Positions 36,001-43,430 of a DNA stretch of 64,000 nt are shown here, one piece after another; the stretch's first letter is position 1; the number at the start of each line of letters is the position of its first letter. The position numbers and the translations under genes are program-made. The notes beneath the pieces are model-generated. The model ran no database searches. It saw nothing but the letters and a program-made list of their open reading frames with translations, and was not told where the DNA came from. The stretch covers positions 1,134,785 to 1,198,784 of the forward strand of contig NZ_BMIB01000004.1 in NCBI RefSeq assembly GCF_014641615.1, read 5' to 3'. This DNA comes from Filimonas zeae. GTDB lineage: Bacteria; Bacteroidota; Bacteroidia; Chitinophagales; Chitinophagaceae.

Positions 36001-36166
36001 CACTGTAGTCGTCTTTTTTAGCATCTGCTGCATTGGTGAAAGGCAAAAAAGTAGCGTGTGGCTTTTCTTTGTTCCAATCAACCAGCTTAGGGTTTTCCCA
36101 GTCGTTATTCTGCTGGGCAAAGCCTGTCTGAACCACCAGGCATGCGGCGGCAAGTAATTTTTTCAT
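33059..36166 (-). CDS. GH2 beta-galactosidase of the utilization locus
   Basis: 1035 residues from the ATG at 36166 (an ATG three codons earlier would give 1038). Signal peptide MKKLLAAACLVVQTGFAQ. The standard LacZ domain order is present, with acid/base E478 in SLGNECGNG, nucleophile E541 in MCEYSHAMGNSNGN, and the C-terminal galactosidase small-chain domain (PRFGMRMSLPGAYGNLAYYGRGPWENYSDR region). It would remove terminal beta-galactose from the polysaccharide. It begins 33 nt after the GH43_24-like gene and ends 11 nt before DUF2264. It resembles the lone GH2 at 23459-26575 closely enough to be a paralogue. Confidence 0.92.
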   Translation of the reverse strand: MKKLLAAACLVVQTGFAQQNNDWENPKLVDWNKEKPHATFLPFTNAADAKKDDYSASAFYQSLNGSWRFSYAEKYAFRPVNFYETRYDDSQWKDIEVPSNWELKGFGIPIYTNIAYPHPKNPPFIGENNPVGTYRKTFTVPENWNGREVMLQFGSISGCAFIYVNGTKVGITKAAKSPAEFNITPYLHKGENLLAVQVFRWHDGSYLEDQDFWRLSGVERDVYLYALPKWSVWDFFLKSDLDAQYKNGLFSAAIDLRQFAGNKVKEGALQIELQDNTGKTVFTQQQQIQAGSDTIQTVKFSGTVKSPLLWSGEFPNLYDCIITLKDKQGRVITVTGAKTGFRKVEIKNAQLLVNGMPILVKGVNRHEHDDVLGHVPTREVMLKDIALMKQLNINAVRTSHYPNDPLWIKLCDQYGLYLVEEANIETHGMGATFQAWFDKSKHPAYLPEWAPAHMDRIQRLVERDKNHASIIIWSLGNECGNGAVFHDGYKWIKERDNTRMVQFEQAGEDANTDIVCPMYPRIRHMKEYADADKKRPYIMCEYSHAMGNSNGNFQTYWDIIRSSKHMQGGFIWDWVDQGIKTRDANGKLFWAYGGDLGAFYWQHDENGVADGIISSDRTPDPGAWEVKKGYQNILFTAKDISKGIISIHNDFDFTNLSAYNFRWQLCKNGEQVQEGTFTVDLAPHQDKDITLAIPTPAAAEGEEYFVKVAAYTRNDAPLLPADYEIAAEQFKHSGDYFARKAANGGGVTVNKEGNKLSFTSGDVKGEIDLNRGVITHYALRNQWVLNGYPEPYFWRAPTDNDFGNNMPENMGVWRNAHAGKKVKNVTVGDKTAEGVPVKIQFELAGINVPYTVEYLILNDGAIKVTASIDMTGRELPELPRFGMRMSLPGAYGNLAYYGRGPWENYSDRKDAAFVGKYEDRVENQYWKGYIRPQESGYKSDVRWISLTNQEGHGLTIEGAQPIGFSAIDHTTEDLDPGMTKKQQHPTDLHPRRGVYLTVDLKQRGVGGDDSWGALPHDAYRLLEKQYTYSYIMRLK

Positions 36167-36199
36167 GTGAACCATTTTATCGTGTCGCTATTGATTACG

Positions 36200-37195
36200 T
36201 TATCTTCTGTCAAAGCCCTCCAGGCTCCAGTTGGCAGACCATTCCACAAAAGGAACGCCTTTGTTAAATTGTATGGGCAGCCATACGTAGCGGCTGTTGA
36301 CAAGGTTTTTAGGGTTCCACTGATCGGCCATAAAAATGAAGGCATCCTTTTTACCCTGTACAGGCAGTACAAATGTGCTCTGCGCGCCATAGGTGTGCAG
36401 GGCATCGGCACCCCGCATAGGATCGCCCAGCTCCTTCCAGGGGCCGGTTAAAGAATCGGCCACATGCAGGGCAGCCTGGTTAGGCGCCCAGCCGGTGCAA
36501 CCGCTGGTAATGAGGTAATATTTTTTATCGTGCTTAAACACCGCCGGGGCTTCGCGGTGATTGCGGAACATGAAATAATCTTCTGCGGTGGCAGACAGAT
36601 AATCCGGCGCCAGCTTTACAATACGCAGGGTATAGTTTTCATCGGAAGAATAAATCTGATAAGCGGTACTGTCGTTATCCTGATACAGCGTCATATCCCT
36701 GCTCATATTGCCGTTGGGGCGAAAGCTGCCGATATACGTATAAGGCCCTGTTACATTATTGCTCACCGCCACAGCCGCACGTGCCGCACTGTAGCCTTTG
36801 CCACGCAGTTCCAGGTGAAACCACATTACATACTTACCTGTTTTTTTATTGTACAGCACTTTAGGGCGTTCTATTACGCAGCCCCTGCCCACCTCGCTGG
36901 TGGTGTCGGAGTCGGGAATAAAAGCCAGGCCTTCACGACGCCAGTTGTGAAGGTCGGTGGAAGAGTATACACCTACGCCTTCAGTTCCAAACCGGGCCCG
37001 GCTTTCTCCAAACCAGTAATATTTACCCTTATCAAACAGTACACCGCCACCATGCGCATTCACAGGCACGCCATCCACATCATTCCAAACCTCGCCCGGC
37101 TTAAATAACTGCTGGGCATTGCCAGAACAAAAAGCTGCCATCATACACGCGGTAAGCAGGCCGCATAAGGTTCGCTGTAGTTTCATTGTCAACAT
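36200..37195 (-). CDS. GH43 subfamily 24-like enzyme, probable exo-beta-1,3-galactanase
   Basis: 331 residues with an N-terminal signal segment (about 5-28, ending CSGNAQQ, possibly a lipoprotein site). The opening EVWNDVDGVPVNAHGGGVLFDKGKYYWFGE is the signature of GH43_24, where the usual catalytic base Asp of GH43 is replaced; here HGGG stands at that position. The EAPAVFKHDKKYYLITSGCTGW block supplies the acid residue, and IERPKVLYNKKTGKYVMW matches the third blade. Characterised GH43_24 enzymes remove galactose from the beta-1,3-galactan backbone of arabinogalactan, bypassing side chains. It starts 3 nt after the BNR_4 gene stop (an alternative ATG three codons later is possible). Confidence 0.8.
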   Translation of the reverse strand: MLTMKLQRTLCGLLTACMMAAFCSGNAQQLFKPGEVWNDVDGVPVNAHGGGVLFDKGKYYWFGESRARFGTEGVGVYSSTDLHNWRREGLAFIPDSDTTSEVGRGCVIERPKVLYNKKTGKYVMWFHLELRGKGYSAARAAVAVSNNVTGPYTYIGSFRPNGNMSRDMTLYQDNDSTAYQIYSSDENYTLRIVKLAPDYLSATAEDYFMFRNHREAPAVFKHDKKYYLITSGCTGWAPNQAALHVADSLTGPWKELGDPMRGADALHTYGAQSTFVLPVQGKKDAFIFMADQWNPKNLVNSRYVWLPIQFNKGVPFVEWSANWSLEGFDRR

Positions 37196-37198
37196 GTT

Positions 37199-38509
37199 TT
37201 ATGGTTTCCATTCCAGCACGCCTACCGGCTGTGGCGGAACGGTTTCTGTTCGTTCTCCATCTCCCTGCGCTACTTTCTGTACAAACAAATGCAGTTGTTT
37301 TTTACGCTGCCATACATCGGTATCATAAGAAGGCTCCCATTGCCCCAGTGAACTATCTGTTACATCTGTAGTATTCCATTGGTTCTTCCGTATATCGCTG
37401 CAATACGCTACCGAAGCCTTACTGCCCCGCTCTTCATCCCGGTACACCATATAAGCCGCCGTTCTTTTCCCTTTGCGCATTACCATAATCTGCGGCCGTG
37501 ATACCGGTATTTTTTTAGTACCCGTACCGCTGAGGCTAAAAGCACTGTTCCGGTTGGTTACCTGGCTGGTTAGCCATTGGGTACCGTTGTAATACACCAG
37601 CTGAAACTGAGGCACTTGTGTTCCTGCGGGTTTCCAGTAGGTGGCTATATAAGGGTAGCCTTTGTCATCGGCGTACATAGAGGTCTGGTTAATCAGTTCG
37701 CTGCGCTGCGGTATGCGGCAGGCATATTCCGCGGTGCCAGCTGTAATGGGCAGGGTGTACGCTTCTCCGGTTGTTTTTTGCCAGGTAACACCACCATCCT
37801 GCGAGCGCGCATAGCACATATCATGGTTGGTAGCCACATCCGGAGTTTCGCGCCATACCCAGGAAATATGTATTGTGCCTTTACTATCTACAAACGTTTG
37901 GCAGTACGCATTGCGTTTGCCTTCGCCATCTATCAGGTTTTCCTGTACCTGCGTCCACTGCTGTGTGGCCAGGTTGTACCGGTTCAGCACCAGATTGCCG
38001 TTGCCTGAACCGCCATCGCGGTACATAAACAGCAGATGGCCGCCCGGTAGTTTATAAAACTCCGGATAGGATACTTTGTTCTCTTTTTTACCGGTCATAG
38101 CCATGGGGGCGCTCATCTGTAGCGAACCGGGGCTGATGCTGCGGGTGTAATGCAGGGGATTGTTATGATGATCCCACGAAAGATGCAGATAGCCGGCACC
38201 ATCTACCATAATGCTGATGGTGTTATGTGCATCGTTGGCATTACCGCTAAAAGCGGTGGTTTGCAGCTGCCAGGCAGTATCGCGCAAACAGCGCTTACCC
38301 AGCACTACTTTTTTATCTGCGTTGTAAAACGCCACGTATTGTGTATCTCTGAAGCTGGTGAGTGAGTTTTTGCGAAAAACAACCGCGTTTACCGAGTTGG
38401 CCGACCAGCCATCCGCCACCGTTACCAGCCTTCCTTTGCCAGGTTGCTGTGCCAGCAAGGCCGTCATCATACCCATACCCAATAATGGCAAAACCGTTTT
38501 TTTCCACAT
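37199..38509 (-). CDS. BNR_4 seven-bladed propeller enzyme, GH145/PL-like
   Basis: 436 residues, signal peptide ending near ALLAQ (about residue 20). It is a BNR_4-domain propeller with the family motif GYLHLSWDHHNNPLHYTRS (about 108-126) and repeated SWVWRETPD and SxDGGxTW blade elements. This fold is shared by GH145 alpha-L-rhamnosidases that cut Rha-alpha-1,4-GlcA and by PL24/PL25 ulvan lyases. In this locus, with GH43_24 and DUF2264, an L-rhamnosidase exposing GlcA for DUF2264 is the best guess. It is the first enzyme gene after the hairpin region at 38626-38699, so it may start a separately tuned part of the operon. Confidence 0.8.
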   Translation of the reverse strand: MWKKTVLPLLGMGMMTALLAQQPGKGRLVTVADGWSANSVNAVVFRKNSLTSFRDTQYVAFYNADKKVVLGKRCLRDTAWQLQTTAFSGNANDAHNTISIMVDGAGYLHLSWDHHNNPLHYTRSISPGSLQMSAPMAMTGKKENKVSYPEFYKLPGGHLLFMYRDGGSGNGNLVLNRYNLATQQWTQVQENLIDGEGKRNAYCQTFVDSKGTIHISWVWRETPDVATNHDMCYARSQDGGVTWQKTTGEAYTLPITAGTAEYACRIPQRSELINQTSMYADDKGYPYIATYWKPAGTQVPQFQLVYYNGTQWLTSQVTNRNSAFSLSGTGTKKIPVSRPQIMVMRKGKRTAAYMVYRDEERGSKASVAYCSDIRKNQWNTTDVTDSSLGQWEPSYDTDVWQRKKQLHLFVQKVAQGDGERTETVPPQPVGVLEWKP

Positions 38510-38625
38510 AGTTCTCTTTGTTTAACAACGCAGCCATTCCCCAAAACGGGCAGTTTATCAGCGTAGCAGGGGGTTATGGCATAGCGCTCTCAGCAAAATA
38601 GCACAAAAGCCGCGTCAGTTTACAA

Positions 38626-38699
38626 CCTACCCCCCTTCCGGGCTGCGAAAGGGAGGTGGTTGTGCAAAAAAACTGTTATCCCCCCGTTTACTAAGGGGG
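38626..38699. repeat. Two GC-rich hairpins between binding-protein and enzyme genes of the locus
   Basis: An imperfect hairpin at 38626-38659 (CCCCCCTTCC against GAAAGGGAGG) and a perfect C5/G5 hairpin at 38680-38699 (CCCCCC, 9-nt loop, GGGGG) are followed by another AGAGGGG stretch. They look like an intergenic palindromic (REP-like) element and could protect or terminate mRNA. The flanking bases 38510-38625 and 38700-38758 show nothing else. Confidence 0.5.
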
Positions 38700-38758
38700 C
38701 AAATTCACATTTAAGAGGGGTAAATGAAGTATTTATAGTCCGTCTGCCTTCATGGCCT

Positions 38759-38982
38759 CTACCAAACTGCAGTATTTAATAAGGCCGGCAGTGGATTTAC
38801 ATTCCGTTCCTTTAAACCCTCGTATACGCCACTTACAATCAGTTTTCCGCTCCGAGAGGCATTGGTATCTTCGCCGGCGCTACGGGGCCTTGCGGCCCCG
38901 GCGTAGGATGGATGGCACCGGATTCTGATTTATTGCAGGCAAACGACACTACTGCTGCGGCCATAACAAACTGTATGCGCAT
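38759..38982 (-). pseudogene. Frameshifted remnant of a small surface lipoprotein
   Basis: From the ATG at 38982, 19 nt after the stop of the DUF4998 gene, 47 codons can be read, ending at a TGA at 38839. The first part is a lipoprotein signal (MRIQFVMAAAVVSFAC, lipid site C16) followed by NKSES and a collagen-like GPQGPVAPA stretch. Then the frame shifts: the minus-strand frame one base away continues in protein-like form (SGKLIVSGVYEGLKE ... LPALLNTAVW) to a TAG at 38759. It looks like a lost small lipoprotein of the binding-protein part of the locus. A genuine 47-residue lipoprotein is the alternative. Confidence 0.45.
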
Positions 38983-39001
38983 ACTATTGGTTTATAAAGG
39001 T

Positions 39002-40213
39002 TTAGGGTTTCAGGTACTTTAACCGCACTGCGGTTATTTTACAATATTGTCCGGTAGAACCCGTGCCGGTAAGCGTTGCAGCCATGCCCAGCGTAATGGT
39101 TTCCGGCTCTGTAAGTACAAACGACACCTGTTTGGTACCATTAGAGGTAAAAGCCACACTGGCAAGCGCCGGATTAGTACTTAAAGTGGCAATATTGGGC
39201 AGGGCAGTTCCACGCGCTGCCATTACATACATGGCACCGCTGGTGCTACAGGCATCTACCACTGCTTCAAACACATAGGTGCCCGGAGGTAATGTTACCG
39301 TTTGTGAAATTTTGCCCTCAGACACATTGGGTAATCCCCAGCCTGCCTCAAAAGACAATACGCCCACATTTGAACGGAGTTCGTACCCGCCATAGCCGCC
39401 TGCATTTTTTACAGAGGAGGAAGTACTCCACACATCCAGTACCCCCCAACGTTTACTATCCCACGAAGATGCCTTGAAAGGACCACCAGTGTTTTTAAGA
39501 TAATCGGCAGTTACGTTCATAAGCACATTGGCAGTCTGATAGCCAGTATAGAAAGTATCAATACTCAGCGTATCAGGCAGAAACAGGGTACGATACTGGA
39601 ACGATGAGCCATATTTGTAGGGCTTTAACGTGGTATCGGTTATACCTATGGGAACCCGGATTTTCCGCTGTACGTTAAACGTATCGGTAAACGTAAGCTC
39701 GGAAGCAAATACCCCACTGGTAAGGTCCATACCACCCCAGGAGATTTTTGTTTCGGCATTGTTGTTCAGCTCGCTGTTGTTGATGGGCCGGTTCAGCAGC
39801 AGGGCCTGGTAGCGATCGCCATAAGCGGTACCGGAAGCATTTACCACTACAGACCGGTTTTGAAAAGTATCTATGGTAACTACTTCAAAACTGTGCACGC
39901 CTTCATCCAGCCCTTCAATTAGCCTGGACAGGGTATCTACACCGCCCGTTCTTTTTATAGCTATGGTTACGGAATCTTTGCGGCTATCCCAGTAAATACG
40001 GCAGGCCACAATTTTAGGGTCGGCTATAAACAGGCCTTTTACCAGTACCCGGTTACGGCCGGAATAGATTTTAAGAGAATCTATCTTGCCGGCATAGGCC
40101 TTTTCTCCATCGGGTGCAAAGTTTCTGTACTCATCCATTTTGGAGCAGGCTGCCAGACACAACAGCATAGCACCGGCAAGCCAGGAAAGCACAGATATAT
40201 TATTCAGTTTCAT
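39002..40213 (-). CDS. DUF4998/DUF5013-type surface lipoprotein of the utilization locus
   Basis: 403 residues from the ATG at 40213; the frame is open 36 codons further upstream but that stretch has no signal sequence and overlaps the previous gene. The lipoprotein signal MKLNNISVLSWLAGAMLLCL is followed by AAC, so C23 is lipidated. A DUF4998 domain follows (about 30-180, YAGKIDSLKIYSGRNRVLVKG ... SFEVVTID), then a second part with a jelly-roll-like C-terminal region (about 270-400, ISQTVTLPPGTYVFEAVVDAC) like DUF5013. It is probably a surface glycan-binding protein working with SusD. It begins 35 nt after the DUF4959 gene. Confidence 0.8.
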   Translation of the reverse strand: MKLNNISVLSWLAGAMLLCLAACSKMDEYRNFAPDGEKAYAGKIDSLKIYSGRNRVLVKGLFIADPKIVACRIYWDSRKDSVTIAIKRTGGVDTLSRLIEGLDEGVHSFEVVTIDTFQNRSVVVNASGTAYGDRYQALLLNRPINNSELNNNAETKISWGGMDLTSGVFASELTFTDTFNVQRKIRVPIGITDTTLKPYKYGSSFQYRTLFLPDTLSIDTFYTGYQTANVLMNVTADYLKNTGGPFKASSWDSKRWGVLDVWSTSSSVKNAGGYGGYELRSNVGVLSFEAGWGLPNVSEGKISQTVTLPPGTYVFEAVVDACSTSGAMYVMAARGTALPNIATLSTNPALASVAFTSNGTKQVSFVLTEPETITLGMAATLTGTGSTGQYCKITAVRLKYLKP

Positions 40214-40248
40214 GATTCTGTTTTTGATGGTAAGAAGAAAAACGGTGA

Positions 40249-41466
40249 TTAACGCGCATCGCCATATACCTGCACTTCTGATATCATAGGAAAGGTGGTA
40301 CCCATCCAGTTTTCCAGACATCTTACCCGCAGGTAACGCATTTTTGGCACATCTATTTTAAAATCCCAGCTAAAGCCGGCATAAGCCACATCGTAGTCTT
40401 CTGTGGTTTGTACACCGTAAGCGCTTTTAGATGGCTTTTCTTCTGCGTAAGTACCCAGCTTTGTCCAGCTATCCCAGCTTCCATCAGGGGCAGGATTGGA
40501 AGAGCCCCATACCTCAAAGCGCTTCATACAACCCCGATAGTAATACGCACGGCCATTGTTCAGATATTCCGGATAATCCCATATTACAATACGGCTCAAC
40601 TGCGCCACCACACCCAGGTCGAAGGTGAACGACTGCGGCGTAAGGTTGGTAGGCACACCAGCCAGACAGCTGGGCCAGTTGATTACATCGCCATCCCATA
40701 TTTTATTTATGCCAACACCAGCAGTACCGCTGGAAGAGTTATCCATGCGGGAATCACCAGGCCATACCACAGGTGTCATGGTTCTGTAGCCCGATTTAGG
40801 CAGTGGCGCCTCGTATAAGGGTGTAAGGGTGGTAAACAGGGTGTCTGTGGAATTGAGAAAACGATCGCGCACAAACACAGCTATTTTTTTGGGCGAGATA
40901 CTGAGGCCCCTGATAGCACGGCTGATAGAATCGGCCTGTGTGTAAATGCCCTGCAACAGTACATACTCATACGTAGTATCTATCATAGCAATGATAGATA
41001 CTTCAGCCCTTGCCGGGTTCTGGGTTATAACACGCACCCCTGCAAAATCTGCCAGCACTTTCATGTTACGGTATACGGCCCATATAGGGTTTTCCAGTGG
41101 CTTTACTTTTACCGTCACCGGAGCAGAAGTTACCTCACCCTTGCTTACGGTAAACAACTGCACCGTATGCTCGCTGGTATCACCAAAACCATCTACCAGC
41201 AAAGTGTTGGTATACGCTGAGGCTTTTACTTCGCGGGTTTTGCCGCTGGCCAGTTCATATACTGCTTTTACATAGGCAAGGTCTTTATCGCCCGGCAGTG
41301 TATAAGTAAGTTTAGCCTGTCCGTGGCCGTTCTCCACCGTTACATTGGTTATAACACCAGGTGCACCGGCGGCAGGTGTTAATGGCTTCTGCACATCCGG
41401 GTTGCAGCCTGCCGGCATTCCTCCATACAACAGGCACACAAAAGATATAATGAGTAGTCTTTTCAT
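40249..41466 (-). CDS. DUF4959/DUF5126/DUF5000 surface lipoprotein, glycan-binding type
   Basis: 405 residues. Lipoprotein signal with lipobox MPAGC (C21). A fibronectin-like DUF4959 region (about 38-125, ITNVTVENGHGQAKLTYTLPGDKDLAYVKAVYE) leads to a DUF5126 middle and a C-terminal F5/8-type-C-like DUF5000 domain (about 245-403, PQSFTFDLGVVAQLSRIVIWDYPE ... FPMISEVQVYGD). The set is typical of surface glycan-binding proteins next to SusD in Bacteroidota loci. It starts 23 nt after the SusD gene and lies within the same operon. Confidence 0.85.
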   Translation of the reverse strand: MKRLLIISFVCLLYGGMPAGCNPDVQKPLTPAAGAPGVITNVTVENGHGQAKLTYTLPGDKDLAYVKAVYELASGKTREVKASAYTNTLLVDGFGDTSEHTVQLFTVSKGEVTSAPVTVKVKPLENPIWAVYRNMKVLADFAGVRVITQNPARAEVSIIAMIDTTYEYVLLQGIYTQADSISRAIRGLSISPKKIAVFVRDRFLNSTDTLFTTLTPLYEAPLPKSGYRTMTPVVWPGDSRMDNSSSGTAGVGINKIWDGDVINWPSCLAGVPTNLTPQSFTFDLGVVAQLSRIVIWDYPEYLNNGRAYYYRGCMKRFEVWGSSNPAPDGSWDSWTKLGTYAEEKPSKSAYGVQTTEDYDVAYAGFSWDFKIDVPKMRYLRVRCLENWMGTTFPMISEVQVYGDAR

Positions 41467-41489
41467 ATTTCAGTAATTGAGATAGGGAA

Positions 41490-43397
41490 TTACCATCCGG
41501 GGTTTTGCACCAGGTTGGGATTAACAGTGAAATTGTACTGCCTGATGGGCCACAGATAATCACGGGGAGCTACAAACTGCTGCTGGTAAATAGCACGCGG
41601 CTGGTAGTACGACAATGCGGTGGACTGGAAAACAGACCACCCGGTGATGGGCTGGTTCAAGGTTTGTACTGCATCTTTCCAGCGGCGCAGATCCCAGAAA
41701 CGACTACCCTCAAACGCCAGTTCTATCGCACGCTCCTGCTTAATGATAGCACGCATACCTTCTTTGGTGGTAAACTTATTGGGGTTGTTAGAATAATTAC
41801 TCCATGCTTCACGCACCCCCGGAATACCAGCACGGCTGCGGATTAAATCCAGATAAGTAAAACATTCCTCTACCGGTGCTGCATTGCTTTCATTCAATGC
41901 CTCTGCATATAAAAGATATATGTCGGCCAGTCTTATTTCCGGCCACTCATACCAGCGTATGGTTGCAGCAGAGTTAGTGGCAGAAAAGTTCCAGTCTACC
42001 AGCTTCTTAATAAAATAACCGGTTTCGTTATAAAAGCCTTCTGTTCCGTTGTTACCAAACTGGGTAAACTTAGCCTGCATTACATACGTGCCTTCATCGC
42101 TACCGGTGGGGCTGTTGTACATATACCATACGCCACCGTCAAAACCAAGGTCTGCATAAAACCGGGGCTCACGGTCAAAGTTCATACGTGCAGTAGTATA
42201 ATTCTCTCCTATATAAAACCGCTCGTCACGCGTGGCAGTACGCAGTTGGTTCAGGTTAGAGAAGTCCAGCGTTTTGTCTTCATTAACAGGCACGCCATTC
42301 TTTGAATAAAACAACTGCGCAATTTTTAACGGAGCAGCAAACTGCCCGGCAGATAGCTTGGCGTTGCCACCCGCTACCAGCACCCCCATAGATACCGTTT
42401 GCAGATCGGTAGCCAGGCTGTTAGATAAGCCCCATATCTTTTCTTTGTTCCATCGCTCAGTAATGGCATTACGGATACTCATTTGCCTTTTGGTAGTATC
42501 TGATAAAGCCATAGAACCACCAGCAAAGGTATACAGCGCAAAACCCGCCTGTGTAGAGGCATCTATGGCCGCCTTACAGGCCGCAGCTGCACGCTGCCAT
42601 TTTTCGGGTTTATAATCGGTATTAAACAGCTTTACGCCTGCTTTGTCTTTAAAGTTGGCATAGTCTGCATTACCATTAAACAACGGGCTGGCAGCCATTA
42701 CCAGCATCTTTGCCTTTATGGAAAGCGCTATGGGACGGGTTACCCTGCCCAGCTGTGTAGTAGTTTCCAGTATCACATCCGGCAGCCTTACTGCGGCACT
42801 GTCCAGCAGGTTAGAGATGTAGTTTACACAGGAGTCAAAAGGCACACGGTTTACCTTTACTTCATCCGGCGAGGCATATACAGGTATGTTTACATCGGTA
42901 ATAGGTATAGGTCCATACATGCGCAGTAACTGATAGTGATAAAATGCTTTTAAAAACTGCACCTCTCCTATCCAGCGTGTACGCTCGTCCGGCGACAGGT
43001 CTGGCACCTTGCTCATATCTGTTACGTTCTCCAGAAAAATGTTACAGTTTCTGATAGCCCGTGGTAAATCATCCCACAGGTTTTTCCAGGGGTTGTTTAC
43101 GTTCTGGTTACCCAGTGCTATGTACCAGGCGGTAGCATCTGCTATAATACCCAGCTGCGTTTTAGGAATCCATATTTCATCTGCACCGGTAAAGCCTATG
43201 TTGCCGATAGGTGAACCATCTTTAGGCAGATAGGAATAACAGGTGAATAAGAACTTCTCCGCTTCAATACGCAGAGTAAAAGCATTGTCTATGGTAGCCA
43301 CGTTATCGGGCACCACATCCAGGTATTTTTTACAGGAGGCCAGCATACCCGCCAGTGCCAGTATGCCTATGGTTATATAATGTGTTCTTTTTTTCAT
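41490..43397 (-). CDS. SusD-family outer-membrane glycan-binding lipoprotein
   Basis: 635 residues. Lipoprotein signal with C22 in GMLASCKKYLDVVPDN, the usual SusD start. The TPR-rich N-terminal part (about 40-330) and the C-terminal RagB/SusD block (IRWYEWPEIRLADIYLLYAEALNE, then IIKQERAIELAFEGSRFWDLRRW) are intact. It forms the lid on the SusC barrel and captures oligosaccharides. It is 33 nt downstream of SusC. Length is at the upper end for the family, because of insertions in the middle. Confidence 0.95.
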   Translation of the reverse strand: MKKRTHYITIGILALAGMLASCKKYLDVVPDNVATIDNAFTLRIEAEKFLFTCYSYLPKDGSPIGNIGFTGADEIWIPKTQLGIIADATAWYIALGNQNVNNPWKNLWDDLPRAIRNCNIFLENVTDMSKVPDLSPDERTRWIGEVQFLKAFYHYQLLRMYGPIPITDVNIPVYASPDEVKVNRVPFDSCVNYISNLLDSAAVRLPDVILETTTQLGRVTRPIALSIKAKMLVMAASPLFNGNADYANFKDKAGVKLFNTDYKPEKWQRAAAACKAAIDASTQAGFALYTFAGGSMALSDTTKRQMSIRNAITERWNKEKIWGLSNSLATDLQTVSMGVLVAGGNAKLSAGQFAAPLKIAQLFYSKNGVPVNEDKTLDFSNLNQLRTATRDERFYIGENYTTARMNFDREPRFYADLGFDGGVWYMYNSPTGSDEGTYVMQAKFTQFGNNGTEGFYNETGYFIKKLVDWNFSATNSAATIRWYEWPEIRLADIYLLYAEALNESNAAPVEECFTYLDLIRSRAGIPGVREAWSNYSNNPNKFTTKEGMRAIIKQERAIELAFEGSRFWDLRRWKDAVQTLNQPITGWSVFQSTALSYYQPRAIYQQQFVAPRDYLWPIRQYNFTVNPNLVQNPGW

Positions 43398-43430
43398 AAA
43401 TACATGCTGTTATTAATTGCACAATACCCC

